Positions 40,570-48,729 of a DNA stretch of 64,000 nucleotides are shown here, one piece after another (position 1 is the stretch's first letter; each line of letters begins with the position of its first letter). The notes beneath the pieces were generated by a model. It ran no database searches. It had not been told where the DNA came from and saw only the letters and a list, made by a program, of their open reading frames with translations. Position numbers and translations under genes: made by a program. Source of the stretch: Frigoribacterium sp. Leaf415 (GTDB taxonomy: Bacteria > Actinomycetota > Actinomycetes > Actinomycetales > Microbacteriaceae); contig NZ_LMQR01000001.1 in the NCBI RefSeq assembly GCF_001424645.1, forward strand, positions 2,228,149 to 2,292,148, given 5' to 3'.

Positions 40570-41766
40570 ATGTCGAGGGAACGTCGGAGGCGCCAACTCG
40601 TCGCCGGTGGCGTGACGGCGACCGTCTCCCTCGTGGCGTTCGCCGCAGGCGACCTGGTGGCGGCTGCCTGGCCGTCGGCATCGGGGCCCGTCGGCGCCGT
40701 CAGCTTCGGGGCGTTCCTGGTCTCGCTCTGGTTCTTCCTCACGGTCATCGCCGAGCGGGATGGCCCGCGGTCGACGCCCTCCGAGGCCATGACAAGGACG
40801 GTGCTGCCGCCGATCCCTGCGACCGACCCGGTCTGGCGCATCCGGGAGGAGCGGTTCGTGCCGATCTTGCGACGCGTCGGTGTCGACGAGACCCTCGACC
40901 TGCTGCTCGTCCACGATCGTGGTGAGAACGCACGGGGCGACGAGCGCCAGATCGTCGTCGCGCTCTCCGCCCGAGATCTCGTCACGATGTCGAGTGCCCT
41001 GCGGGCCGTCGTCGTCGACCCCCACCTGGTCGACACCGACAGAGTCATCGGCGTGTCGTCACGGGAAGCCCTCGCCTGGGCGCGTCGAGCGGATCGAGCC
41101 GCCCGTGACGCGCCCGCACCGGGACCTCTCGGCGTCGAGTCGGTGGGGGTCCGCCGCATCGGCTGGACAGCCTGGGCCCTCGAGCAAGATCACCCGGTCG
41201 GGGTCGGAGAAGCACCGGACGCCTGGTTCGTCATTCCGGTCGACCAGCTCGAGTTCGTCACGAATGCGGTCCGGCACGCGGCCCGGACGGCATCGCCCGC
41301 CGGTTCGCCAGGAGTCGACGTGCCGGAACTCGACGAGGGGATCGTCAACGAGGTGGCGTGGCGTCTCACCCGCGTCCTCCGAGATGCCCGGGAATCCGAC
41401 CCGCGCCCCGTTCCCGCGCTTCCCGTCGGTCGGCGCGTGTCACCCCGGCCCATCCGGGCCGACGTCACCTGGATGCTCGATGCGACCGACGTCCAGACTC
41501 GCCTGATGCCGGGCTGGAGCTATCGCCCGCTGGTCTGGCTCGGCTCCGGCCGGCCCGACTTCGATGCCGGCGAGGCGACCCTCGACGGAGTGCTCGTGGG
41601 GGCCGTCTGCTCGTGGGTCGGCGGCGACGACAGCAAGGACCGGGTCGAGCTACGGTTCTGGGCCGAGGTCGACCTCGGCGACCTGGTCACGCGGGGCAGT
41701 CCGGTGATGCTGCTCGAGGGGCAGCGCACCGTGGCCCGAGGAGTCGTGGCCGACGACGCGACTTAA
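40570..41766 (+). CDS. Hypothetical membrane-anchored protein
   Basis: 398 residues. Two helices near the N-terminus (LVAGGVTATVSLVAFAAGDLVAAAW, VGAVSFGAFLVSLWFFLTVIA) are followed by a 330-residue cytoplasmic or outer domain, Arg/Asp-rich with conserved-looking blocks (VWRIREERFVPILRRVGVDETLDLLLV; APDAWFVIPVDQLEFVTNAVR). No family recognised. The codon use is less GC-extreme than in the neighbours, and no dispersed 10-mer is present. Confidence 0.6.
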   Translation: MSRERRRRQLVAGGVTATVSLVAFAAGDLVAAAWPSASGPVGAVSFGAFLVSLWFFLTVIAERDGPRSTPSEAMTRTVLPPIPATDPVWRIREERFVPILRRVGVDETLDLLLVHDRGENARGDERQIVVALSARDLVTMSSALRAVVVDPHLVDTDRVIGVSSREALAWARRADRAARDAPAPGPLGVESVGVRRIGWTAWALEQDHPVGVGEAPDAWFVIPVDQLEFVTNAVRHAARTASPAGSPGVDVPELDEGIVNEVAWRLTRVLRDARESDPRPVPALPVGRRVSPRPIRADVTWMLDATDVQTRLMPGWSYRPLVWLGSGRPDFDAGEATLDGVLVGAVCSWVGGDDSKDRVELRFWAEVDLGDLVTRGSPVMLLEGQRTVARGVVADDAT

Positions 41767-41868
41767 GCCCCGCTTCAGATTCGGTTCCGAGAGTGGTGTG
41801 TGCCGGCGGGAACGCCCCGACCGCCAGCCGCCTCGCGGCTCGCCCGGCACCCCACATCTGGAGACACC

Positions 41869-42759
41869 ATGGCGAAGGACACCACCCCCGACGGCCGCGA
41901 CGACCGTCGCGACGAGAACACCCCCTCGCAGGACGACGCGTGGGCCGAACGGTTGCGCCGCGAGGACGAGGACCAGGACGCCCGCGCCACCACGGAGCTG
42001 CCGGCCGCGACGCCCGGGCAGCCGACGGCCCCGACCACGCCGATCGTCGCCGACGACCAACGCACCCGAGAGCTGCCCGCGGACGGCAGTGCGTTCCGGA
42101 CCGCGTCGTCGGCGGAGGCCGCCGGGACGACCACCCGTCGCCGCCCCACCAAGCGCCTGCTCGTCGGCATCGGCATCGCGGCGGCCGGGCTCGCCCTGGT
42201 CGGCACCAGCACCGCCGTCGCCGTGTCGAACGCCGGGAGCTCGACCAGTGCCTCGTCGACCGCGACTCCGGGGCAGGACGACGCGGCGAACCAGGGCGAC
42301 GGCTCACGACAGGAGCCCGGAGGCCGAGGCTCCGACGACGGCGCCACCGGTGCCCCCACGGACGCTCCGACCCCGCCGGCCGTGGGCGACGACTCGGACG
42401 GGAGTGCTCCTGCCGAGGGCACCGGCCCTGACGGGAAGGCCCTGCCGACCCCGGGCACCGGCCCCGACGGTGAGGCCCTGCCGACCCCCGGCGACGGCCC
42501 CGACGGTGAGGCTCTGCCGACCCCCGGCACGGGCCCCGACGGCAAGGCCCTGCCCGAGGCCCCCGAGGGCGGGCCTGCGGCTGGCGGGCCGAAGGGTGGC
42601 CCGGGCCACGGCCCCGGCGAGAAGGGCGGCCCGAAGACGGACTCCGGCGACACCGAGGACGACTCCGACCGCCCCACCCCGCCGACCGACGCGCCCACCC
42701 CTCCCGCGGACGCGCCCACGTCGAGTGACTCACCCGCCGAATCCGACTCGGGTAGCTGA
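41869..42759 (+). CDS. Acidic Pro-rich single-pass membrane protein with repeats
   Basis: 296 residues. A disordered, charged N-terminal 105 residues, one helix (RLLVGIGIAAAGLALVGTSTAVAVS), then an Asp/Gly/Pro-rich outer part containing four tandem 12-residue units GPDGEALPTPGT (about 42418-42555). Likely a cell-envelope protein whose repeats span or bind the wall; function unknown. ATG at 41869 follows CTGGAG. Confidence 0.62.
   Translation: MAKDTTPDGRDDRRDENTPSQDDAWAERLRREDEDQDARATTELPAATPGQPTAPTTPIVADDQRTRELPADGSAFRTASSAEAAGTTTRRRPTKRLLVGIGIAAAGLALVGTSTAVAVSNAGSSTSASSTATPGQDDAANQGDGSRQEPGGRGSDDGATGAPTDAPTPPAVGDDSDGSAPAEGTGPDGKALPTPGTGPDGEALPTPGDGPDGEALPTPGTGPDGKALPEAPEGGPAAGGPKGGPGHGPGEKGGPKTDSGDTEDDSDRPTPPTDAPTPPADAPTSSDSPAESDSGS
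42418..42555. repeat. 36-bp tandem repeat, four units, in coding region
   Basis: Units coding for GTGPDGKALPTP and variants in the 296-residue membrane protein. Units differ at a few codons, so they are not very recent. Confidence 0.75.
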
Positions 42760-42803
42760 CTCGACGACCCGTCGAGCAACACCGACCCCGAGCGGTCCTG
42801 GCC

Positions 42804-42809
42804 TAACCT
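42804..42809 (+). promoter_or_regulatory. Leaderless -10 box of the 76-residue gene
   Basis: TAACCT, 6 nt before the ATG at 42816. Confidence 0.5.
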
Positions 42810-42815
42810 CGTGAC

Positions 42816-43046
42816 ATGAGCGGTGCCCGGTCGAGACCCACACGGTTCCTGACGATCGCGATCGGTTGCGTCGCAGCCCTCGTCGCGGGTGTCGTGGTGG
42901 TCCGCACGGGCCTCACCCTGGTCGACGAGTGGATGCCCGCCGGCCCGCAGGCCGAATGGTCGTACCTGCTCGTCGCGCTGCACGGACTCTCGGTGTGGCT
43001 CGGCTGTTCGGCCCTGGCGGTCGTGGCCGCACTCAGAACCGAGTGA
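42816..43046 (+). CDS. Small two-helix membrane protein
   Basis: 76 residues, helices FLTIAIGCVAALVAGVVVVRTGL and SYLLVALHGLSVWLGCSALAVVAAL with a short loop. No family recognised. Its 3' end overlaps the convergent D-amino-acid enzyme gene by 14 bp. Confidence 0.65.
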   Translation: MSGARSRPTRFLTIAIGCVAALVAGVVVVRTGLTLVDEWMPAGPQAEWSYLLVALHGLSVWLGCSALAVVAALRTE

Positions 43047-44544
43047 CGATGCCGCCCTCGACCACGGGTGGCACACCGCGGCGGTCGGCCGAGCCCCGCA
43101 CCGTGGCGATCTCGTTCCACTTGTCGATCGTGGTGCAGGGGTGCGAGACGCCGAGCCGCACCAGGTCGCCGACCTGCAGCCCCGACGACGGCTCGAGCCG
43201 CAGGAAGGCGTGCTGGTCGTTCAGCGCCGACACGTGCGACCCGTCGAGAACCCCGGGGAGGCGCCGGTCGGCCGCCTGCGGACGCCACGCCTCGAGCGGC
43301 ACCGGGAACCCCTCGTCGTCCGACGTGTCGCGACGCCCGACGTTGAGCAGGGCCAACCCGGGCTCGGGACGGGACACCACGGACGCCCACAACTCGAGGG
43401 CCGGCAGGAACGAGGGCCCGGCCGAGGCCTCGGCGCCGGGCCCGGTCGGGGACGAATCGGCGGGCTCGGCGTACGGCTCCTCGGACCGCTCGGCCCCGAA
43501 CCCCTCGGCCGCTCCGTCGAACCCGGTGAGCTCGCCGTCGGTCGGACCGCCCATCTCGCGATCGGCCTGCGACCCCGCGGAACCGTCGCCGACGACCACC
43601 GTGACGTCCGCGTCGACGCCACCCGCGCCTCCTGCGGTCGTCGGCCCGGTGTCGCGGGCGAACGGCGTCAACCGGCGGTAGAGGTCGTGGTCGTGGGCGA
43701 CGTACGAACCCGACCGCAGCACGACGCGTGTGCGCGGCCCCTGCAGCCCCGACGGGTCGTGCCGGTCGCCGAGCACGGCGACGACGCGGTCGAAGTACAC
43801 GCTGCCGCCGGCGGTGAGCACCACGTCGTGACCGGACGTCAGCCACGGGTCGAAGGCGGGGGCTCCGATGCCGTCGAGCACGTCGAGGAGGCCCCGCAGG
43901 TACTCGTCGACCACGGCGATGCCGGCCGCGTCGACGTCGTGAGTGAGGGCGCCCTCGTAGCCGGCCACCCCGGCCAGGACGAGGTGCGGTGAGGCCGCTA
44001 CGGCCTCGGCGACGAGCAGGGCCTCACGCACCGAACGGGCTCCGGTCCGACCGAGCGGCGACCCGAACTCGACCAGCACGGCGAGCGGACGCTCGGCCTC
44101 GGCCCGCGCCAGGGCGGCGTCGACGAGCCGCACGGTCTCGACCGAGTCGACCCACATGAGCACGTCCGTGCCGGGTGCGGCTAGCGCCGCCAGGGTCGCG
44201 GGCGCGAACGCGGTGCCGGCCAGGATGACGTTCGGCACCAAGGCCTCGCGGGCGACGGCGACCTGGAACGCCGTCGCGAGCGTGATGCCCCAGGCCCCGG
44301 CGTCGAGCTGCCGCCGCCAGATCTCGGGCGCCATGGTGGTCTTGCCGTGCGGCGCCAGGTCGACCCCGGCCTCGCGGCACCAGGCGGCCATGGTCACGAC
44401 GTTGTGATCGAGGGCGTCGAGGTCGATCGTGAGCAGCGGGGTCGCGAGGTCGATCAGCGGGACGGGCCGGGGTTCGCGGCCGAAGCCGACCTTGGTGATC
44501 GACGTGACGGCGGGGGCGGGCGGGGTCGAGGGTGACGTGGTCAT
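43033..44544 (-). CDS. D-threonine aldolase/D-serine dehydratase-like PLP enzyme
   Basis: 503 residues; relatives are about 380-430. Alanine-racemase-like N-terminal barrel with the PLP-binding Lys in LAPHGKTTMAPEIW, and C-terminal domain ending in SHPCTTIDKWNEIATV, whose His and Cys bind zinc in the DSD1 family. These enzymes deaminate or cleave D-amino acids. Between the two lies an insert of about 85 acidic, Gly-rich residues (about 43400-43650) with a 10-mer copy (43623). ATG at 44544. Divergent from a RidA gene, which handles the reactive enamines such enzymes release. Confidence 0.83.
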   Translation of the reverse strand: MTTSPSTPPAPAVTSITKVGFGREPRPVPLIDLATPLLTIDLDALDHNVVTMAAWCREAGVDLAPHGKTTMAPEIWRRQLDAGAWGITLATAFQVAVAREALVPNVILAGTAFAPATLAALAAPGTDVLMWVDSVETVRLVDAALARAEAERPLAVLVEFGSPLGRTGARSVREALLVAEAVAASPHLVLAGVAGYEGALTHDVDAAGIAVVDEYLRGLLDVLDGIGAPAFDPWLTSGHDVVLTAGGSVYFDRVVAVLGDRHDPSGLQGPRTRVVLRSGSYVAHDHDLYRRLTPFARDTGPTTAGGAGGVDADVTVVVGDGSAGSQADREMGGPTDGELTGFDGAAEGFGAERSEEPYAEPADSSPTGPGAEASAGPSFLPALELWASVVSRPEPGLALLNVGRRDTSDDEGFPVPLEAWRPQAADRRLPGVLDGSHVSALNDQHAFLRLEPSSGLQVGDLVRLGVSHPCTTIDKWNEIATVRGSADRRGVPPVVEGGIVTRF

Positions 44545-44682
44545 GGTGCCTTCCGACGGGGCGGGTGGGGTGGTGCTGCGGTCAGACCGTGTGTCGGTGC
44601 CTGACGGTAGTTTTGCAGTCACCCCCGACACGCGACACATCACGTCGGGTCCACAGACCATCGATCAGAGAAGAGCAGACCT

Positions 44683-45087
44683 GTGAGCGAGAAGACCGAA
44701 GTCCGCACCGGCGGCGCACCCACCCCCATCTCGACCTTCTCGCAGGGCGTGCTGAAGAACGGCTTCCTCAGCGTGTCGGGCCAGGGCCCGCAAGACCCCG
44801 CCACGAGCGAGTACCTGCACCCCGGCGACCTGACGTCACAGACCGTCCGCACGCTCGACAACGTCAAGGCGATCGTCGAGGGCGCCGGCGGCACGTTCGA
44901 CGACGTCGTCTCGCTGCGCGTCTTCCTGACCACGCGCGACGACTTCGCCGAGATGAACGCCGCGTACGAGACCTACCTGCTGCAGAACGTCCCGAGCGGC
45001 GTGTTCCCCACCCGCACGACGGTGTTCGTCGAGCTGCCGCACGAGGCCATGCTCGTCGAGATCGACGCGCTCGCGATCCTCAGCTGA
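44683..45087 (+). CDS. Rid family (RidA-like) deaminase
   Basis: 134 residues: SVSGQGPQDPATSEYL, TVRTLDNVKAIVEGAGGTFDDVV and NVPSGVFPTRTTVFVELPHEAMLVEIDA (in pieces), with the conserved Arg of the substrate pocket in FPTRTT. Rid proteins hydrolyse 2-aminoacrylate-type enamine/imine products of PLP enzymes to 2-oxo acids and ammonia. GTG at 44683. It is divergent from the D-amino-acid PLP enzyme, sharing a 138-bp promoter region. Confidence 0.87.
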   Translation: MSEKTEVRTGGAPTPISTFSQGVLKNGFLSVSGQGPQDPATSEYLHPGDLTSQTVRTLDNVKAIVEGAGGTFDDVVSLRVFLTTRDDFAEMNAAYETYLLQNVPSGVFPTRTTVFVELPHEAMLVEIDALAILS

Positions 45088-45279
45088 CGCCCTGCGGCCC
45101 TGCGGCCCTGCGGCTCAGCGGCTCAGCGGCCCTGCCGCGCGGCCGCACTGCCGCACTGCCGCGCGTCGAATGCGGGCGAGTTCGTGTGTTCCGGGCCGGC
45201 ACGATCGCCCGTCCACCCCGAACACGCCCGTGTTCAGAGGGCCGCGGCGTCCAGGCGGCACCACGGCAGGAGGCGCGGG
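45088..45279. other. GC-rich intergenic region with short repeats
   Basis: Contains reiterated CCCTGCGG, GGCTCAGC and CCGCACTG units (45088-45165), a partial inverted repeat around the doubled motif GTGTTC (45184, 45230), and one dispersed 10-mer (45269). It lies between convergent genes; no coding potential that I can support. Confidence 0.55.
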
Positions 45280-45906
45280 TCAGCCCGCCGCGCCGGTCAC
45301 GACCACAGTCTTCCGTGACCACGTCGAGACGGTCAGCTGGGCCAGCATGAAGCGCGCCACGTCGGCCCGGGTCACGTGGCTGCCTGCCCCCTGGGGCAGC
45401 CGCTCCCCCGTGGCGAGCGACCCGGTCGCCGGGTCGTCGGTGAGGCGCGTGGGGTAGACGAGCGTCCAGTCGAGGCCGCTCTCGCGCACCTCGGCGTCGG
45501 CGACCTCCTTGGCGGCATAGACCTTGCCGAGCATGGTGTGGAAGAACATCTTCTGCAGGGTGTTCGCGTCGGCCTGACTCTCGCCGACGCCGAAGGCCGA
45601 ACAGACGACGAGGCGGTCGACCGCGGCGTCACGCATCGCCGGCAGCAGGGCGCGGCCGACCTCGACCTCGACCGGGTGCCGCATGTTCCGCGAGCCGACC
45701 GCGTTGAGCACGGCGTCCTGGCCGGCGACCGCGGCGCGGACGGCCTCGGCCGAAGTCGCGTCCCCGGTGAGCACCCGGACGCCGTCGGTCACGTCGAGGG
45801 TGGACGAGTCCCGGACGAGCACCGTCACCTCGTGCCCCGCCGACAGGGCGACCCGCAGGACGTGGGAGCCCGTGCCCCCGGTCGCTCCCAGCACCAGAAC
45901 CTTCAT
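45280..45906 (-). CDS. NAD(P)H-binding atypical SDR protein
   Basis: 208 residues. MKVLVLGATGGTGSHVLRVAL nucleotide loop (first part), VTVLVRDSSTL, DAVLNAVGSRN, VCSAFGVG, and the late region LDWTLVYPTRLTDDP. Atypical short-chain dehydrogenase/epimerase (BVR-B or YwnB-like). ATG at 45906; the ribosome site GGAGG, 4 nt away, comes from a nine-base match to the dispersed 10-mer. Confidence 0.82.
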   Translation of the reverse strand: MKVLVLGATGGTGSHVLRVALSAGHEVTVLVRDSSTLDVTDGVRVLTGDATSAEAVRAAVAGQDAVLNAVGSRNMRHPVEVEVGRALLPAMRDAAVDRLVVCSAFGVGESQADANTLQKMFFHTMLGKVYAAKEVADAEVRESGLDWTLVYPTRLTDDPATGSLATGERLPQGAGSHVTRADVARFMLAQLTVSTWSRKTVVVTGAAG

Positions 45907-46193
45907 CGCGCCTCCTGTCGTTCAGGAAAGCGAACACCGCCCGGCCAAGAGCGGGCCGAGAACAGGCCGAGAGCTCCACCGCCGAACCTTCACCCGCTCG
46001 AACCCGACCCCCGGGCACCCTGGATGCGCGCCGAACCCGACCTCCGGGCACCCGGATGTGTGCAAATCCCGACATCTTCGGGCCGGCACGCCGCTCATCT
46101 TCCCCCCGAGGCGGCAAGTCGCCCGCCGGTTGTCGCGATGTGCACACGTCGGCGGCAAATCCGGGGGCGGGGGCTGGGCGTGCGGGGCGCGGG
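45907..46193. other. 287-bp intergenic region
   Basis: Holds a direct repeat with GAACCCGACC, CCGGGCACCC and GGATG at 45999-46024 and 46033-46057, and loosely inverted motifs ATGTGTGCAAAT/ATGTGCACAC. No gene or clear promoter seen. Confidence 0.5.
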
Positions 46194-47846
46194 TCAGCGG
46201 AGGCGGCGGCCGGCGGCCCAGAGGCCGATCAGCCCCGAGGGGCCGAGGCGCGGCGTCGCGTAGGTGGCCCGGTCGGCGTAGGCCCTGGGATCGATCAGCT
46301 GCAGGTCGGCGACGGCCCCGGGGTCGATGCCGAGCGCGCCTCCTGCACCGCCGACGGGCGCACCACCAGCCACGCCGCGACCGCCCAGCCCGAACCGCGA
46401 GGAGGCGCGGGTCGACATGCGTGCGATCGCTTCGCCCCGGGACAGCACGGCCCGCGGCCCCGACCCGGCGTACTCGTCGAGCACGCGCGAGAACGTGCCG
46501 TACAGCCGCGGGTGCACGGTGCCGGTCTCGCGCGGCAGACCGTCCGACCCGACCAGGGTGTGCGGCCAGGCCAGGGCCGTCCGCATGCCCTCGAGGTCGG
46601 TGTGGAACACGATGACGGTGAGGGCGCCCTGCTCGGCGAGGACGAGGTCGGCAAGCACTTCGCGCGGGTCGGCACCGACCGACGCGGCGATCTCGGCCAC
46701 CGACCGGCCCTCGAAGGCCGCGTGCTCGGGTCGCGTGAACCCCGCCAGCGAGATCCGTGCGGGGCCGATCGCGGCGTACTGGTTCTCGAGCGTCGTCTCG
46801 GCCCAGGGCTCGAGCAGCCCGTCGAGCACCTGACGCCGCGAGCGCGTGCCGGGCCGGAGCGCCTCGAGCAGGCTCTCGACCCCGCGGTCGGCCGTGGCCG
46901 GAGGGAACAGCGACGCGACCGTCGTGCTGCCCGCGTCGTACGGGTAGACGTCCGCGCTGACGTCGACCCCCGAGTCGCGCAGGGCGTCGAGGTGCTCGAC
47001 GATCGCGGGCATGCCGCCGACGTTCCGCGGTCCGGTCACCTTGAGGTGGCTGATGTGGACGGCGGCCCCGGTCTCGCGTCCCAGCGAGGCCAGCTCGTCG
47101 ATCGAGTCGCGGAGACCGTCGGCCTCGTTGCGGACGTGGGCGACCAGCAGCGTGCCCCGCACCGCGCACTCCCCGGCCAGGGCGACGAGCTCGGGCCGGT
47201 CGGCGGCGTCGCCGGGTGCGTACATCAGGCCGAGCGAGACGCCGAGGGCCCCGGCGTCGAGCGCGTCACCCACCGACGCCGCGATGAGCGACCGCTCGGC
47301 GGCGTCGGCCGGACGTCGCTCGAAGCCGAGCACGCCCGCCCGCAGCGGTGCGTGCGGCACGAGGGTCGCCGCGTGCAGGCCGAACCGCCCGTCAGCGTCG
47401 CCGTCGGCCAGCGTCCGCACGTAGTCGGCGAACGTCGCCCATCGTCGCGCAGGGAACCCGCCGAGCACCGGCCGCGAGTAGTCCTCGAGCGAACGGTCGT
47501 CGGGATCGGTCGGCGACGGTGCGACGCCCTGGCCGCAGTTGCCGACGATCGTGGTCGTCACGCCCTGCCCGGTCTTGGGCGCGACCCCTCCCGGGCGGAA
47601 GAGCGCCGCGTCGTCGTGCGCGTGCACGTCGACGAACCCCGGCAGCACGTCGAGCCCGCTCGCGTCGACCACCTCGACACCGTCCGGCACCCCGGACGAG
47701 GAGGCGCGGTGCCCGTCACCGACGGACGTCACCGCCCCGACCCCCACGGCCGTGACCACCCCGTCGCGCACGACGACGTCCGCGACGCGACCCGCGCCTC
47801 CGGACCCGTCCCAGACCGTCCCGCCCGCGAGCACCACCGTCGTCAC
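46194..47846 (-). CDS. N-acyl-D-amino-acid deacylase (D-aminoacylase)
   Basis: 550 residues of the amidohydrolase superfamily: VLPGFVDVHAHDDAAL with the first metal-binding HxH, TIVGNCGQGVAP, HVRNEADGL, VHISHLKVTG, and VGSDGLPRETGTVHPR. It releases D-amino acids from N-acyl-D-amino acids, as found after peptidoglycan turnover. GTG at 47846. Three full dispersed 10-mers (46401, 47700, 47802) encode linker-like parts such as MSTRASSRFG and SVGDGHRASSSGVPD. Confidence 0.87.
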   Translation of the reverse strand: MTTVVLAGGTVWDGSGGAGRVADVVVRDGVVTAVGVGAVTSVGDGHRASSSGVPDGVEVVDASGLDVLPGFVDVHAHDDAALFRPGGVAPKTGQGVTTTIVGNCGQGVAPSPTDPDDRSLEDYSRPVLGGFPARRWATFADYVRTLADGDADGRFGLHAATLVPHAPLRAGVLGFERRPADAAERSLIAASVGDALDAGALGVSLGLMYAPGDAADRPELVALAGECAVRGTLLVAHVRNEADGLRDSIDELASLGRETGAAVHISHLKVTGPRNVGGMPAIVEHLDALRDSGVDVSADVYPYDAGSTTVASLFPPATADRGVESLLEALRPGTRSRRQVLDGLLEPWAETTLENQYAAIGPARISLAGFTRPEHAAFEGRSVAEIAASVGADPREVLADLVLAEQGALTVIVFHTDLEGMRTALAWPHTLVGSDGLPRETGTVHPRLYGTFSRVLDEYAGSGPRAVLSRGEAIARMSTRASSRFGLGGRGVAGGAPVGGAGGALGIDPGAVADLQLIDPRAYADRATYATPRLGPSGLIGLWAAGRRLR

Positions 47847-47900
47847 GAGGGCACCGCCGCCGTCACGAGGGCACCGCCGCCGTCACGCGAGCACCGCGGT
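47841..47900. repeat. 20-bp tandem repeat across the D-aminoacylase start
   Basis: CGTCACGAGGGCACCGCCGC twice exactly (47841-47860, 47861-47880) and once with changes (47881-47900). The GTG start codon at 47846 is inside the first unit, and each unit repeats the start context. Confidence 0.8.
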
Positions 47901-47919
47901 CATCGCCAGGAGGGCCGGG

Positions 47920-48705
47920 CTACTCGAAGCGCTGCCACACGGGCTTGTTCGCGTACGTGTAGCGGTAGTAGTCCGCCAGCTGCAGGTCGGCCGCGGCGGC
48001 CTCGTCGACCACGATCGTCGCGTGCCGGTGCAGCTGCAACGCGCTGCCCGGGCACATCGCGCTGAGCGGCCCCTCGACCATGCCCGCGACGGCCGCCGCC
48101 TTGGCCGTCCCCTGCGCCACGAGCACGACCTCGTGCGCGTCGAGGATCGTGCCGAGCCCCTGGGTCAGGCAGTGCGTGGGCACCTGTGACGGGTCGTCGA
48201 AGAAGCGTGCGTTGTCGGCTCGGGTCTGCGGCGCGAGCGTCTTGATGCGGGTGCGCGAGGCGAACGACGAGGTGGGCTCGTTGAAGCCGATGTGCCCGTT
48301 CGCGCCGATGCCGAGGATCTGGATGTCGATGCCGCCCGCGTCGACGATGGCCTGCTCGTAGTCGACGACGGCCGCCTCGATGTCGCTCGCTCGGCCGTCG
48401 GGCACGCGCACCTTCGACGCGTCCATGCCCAGCGGCACGACGACGTCGCGCTCGATCACCGACGCGTAGCTCTCGGGATGCTCGAGCGGGATGCCGACGT
48501 ACTCGTCGAGCGCGAACCCGGAGGCGCGGCCGAAGTCGAGCTCGCCCGCCGCGACCCGGGCCGCGAGCGAGGCGTAGATGCCGGTCGGCGACGACCCGGT
48601 CGCGAGGCCCAGCACGGCCTCGGGCTCGCGCTGCACGACCGACGCGATCTTGAGGGCGGCGACGCGGCCGACCTCGTCGGAGTCGCGGACGATGATGATC
48701 TCCAT
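47920..48705 (-). CDS. nagB: Glucosamine-6-phosphate deaminase
   Basis: 261 residues, normal NagB length. VLGLATGSSPTGIYASL phosphate loop, FALDEYVGIP with the catalytic Asp, GIGANGHIGFNEPTSSF with the catalytic His, and VVLVAQGTAKAAAVAGMVEGPL. Converts GlcN-6-P to fructose-6-P and ammonia, the last step of GlcNAc catabolism after NagA. ATG at 48705 with GGAG. It follows the GH20 gene by 24 bp in the same direction. Confidence 0.94.
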   Translation of the reverse strand: MEIIIVRDSDEVGRVAALKIASVVQREPEAVLGLATGSSPTGIYASLAARVAAGELDFGRASGFALDEYVGIPLEHPESYASVIERDVVVPLGMDASKVRVPDGRASDIEAAVVDYEQAIVDAGGIDIQILGIGANGHIGFNEPTSSFASRTRIKTLAPQTRADNARFFDDPSQVPTHCLTQGLGTILDAHEVVLVAQGTAKAAAVAGMVEGPLSAMCPGSALQLHRHATIVVDEAAAADLQLADYYRYTYANKPVWQRFE

Positions 48706-48729
48706 GGGGGTCTCCTTGCTGACGCGGCG

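Noticed and set aside
42418..42555. CRISPR or VNTR locus
   Set aside because: It is an in-frame peptide repeat of a membrane protein.
48520..48529. Dispersed word in nagB as an insertion
   Set aside because: Here the residues belong to a normally conserved stretch before LDEY, so this copy may be chance or codon choice. The same holds for 10973 in the XdhC-like gene.
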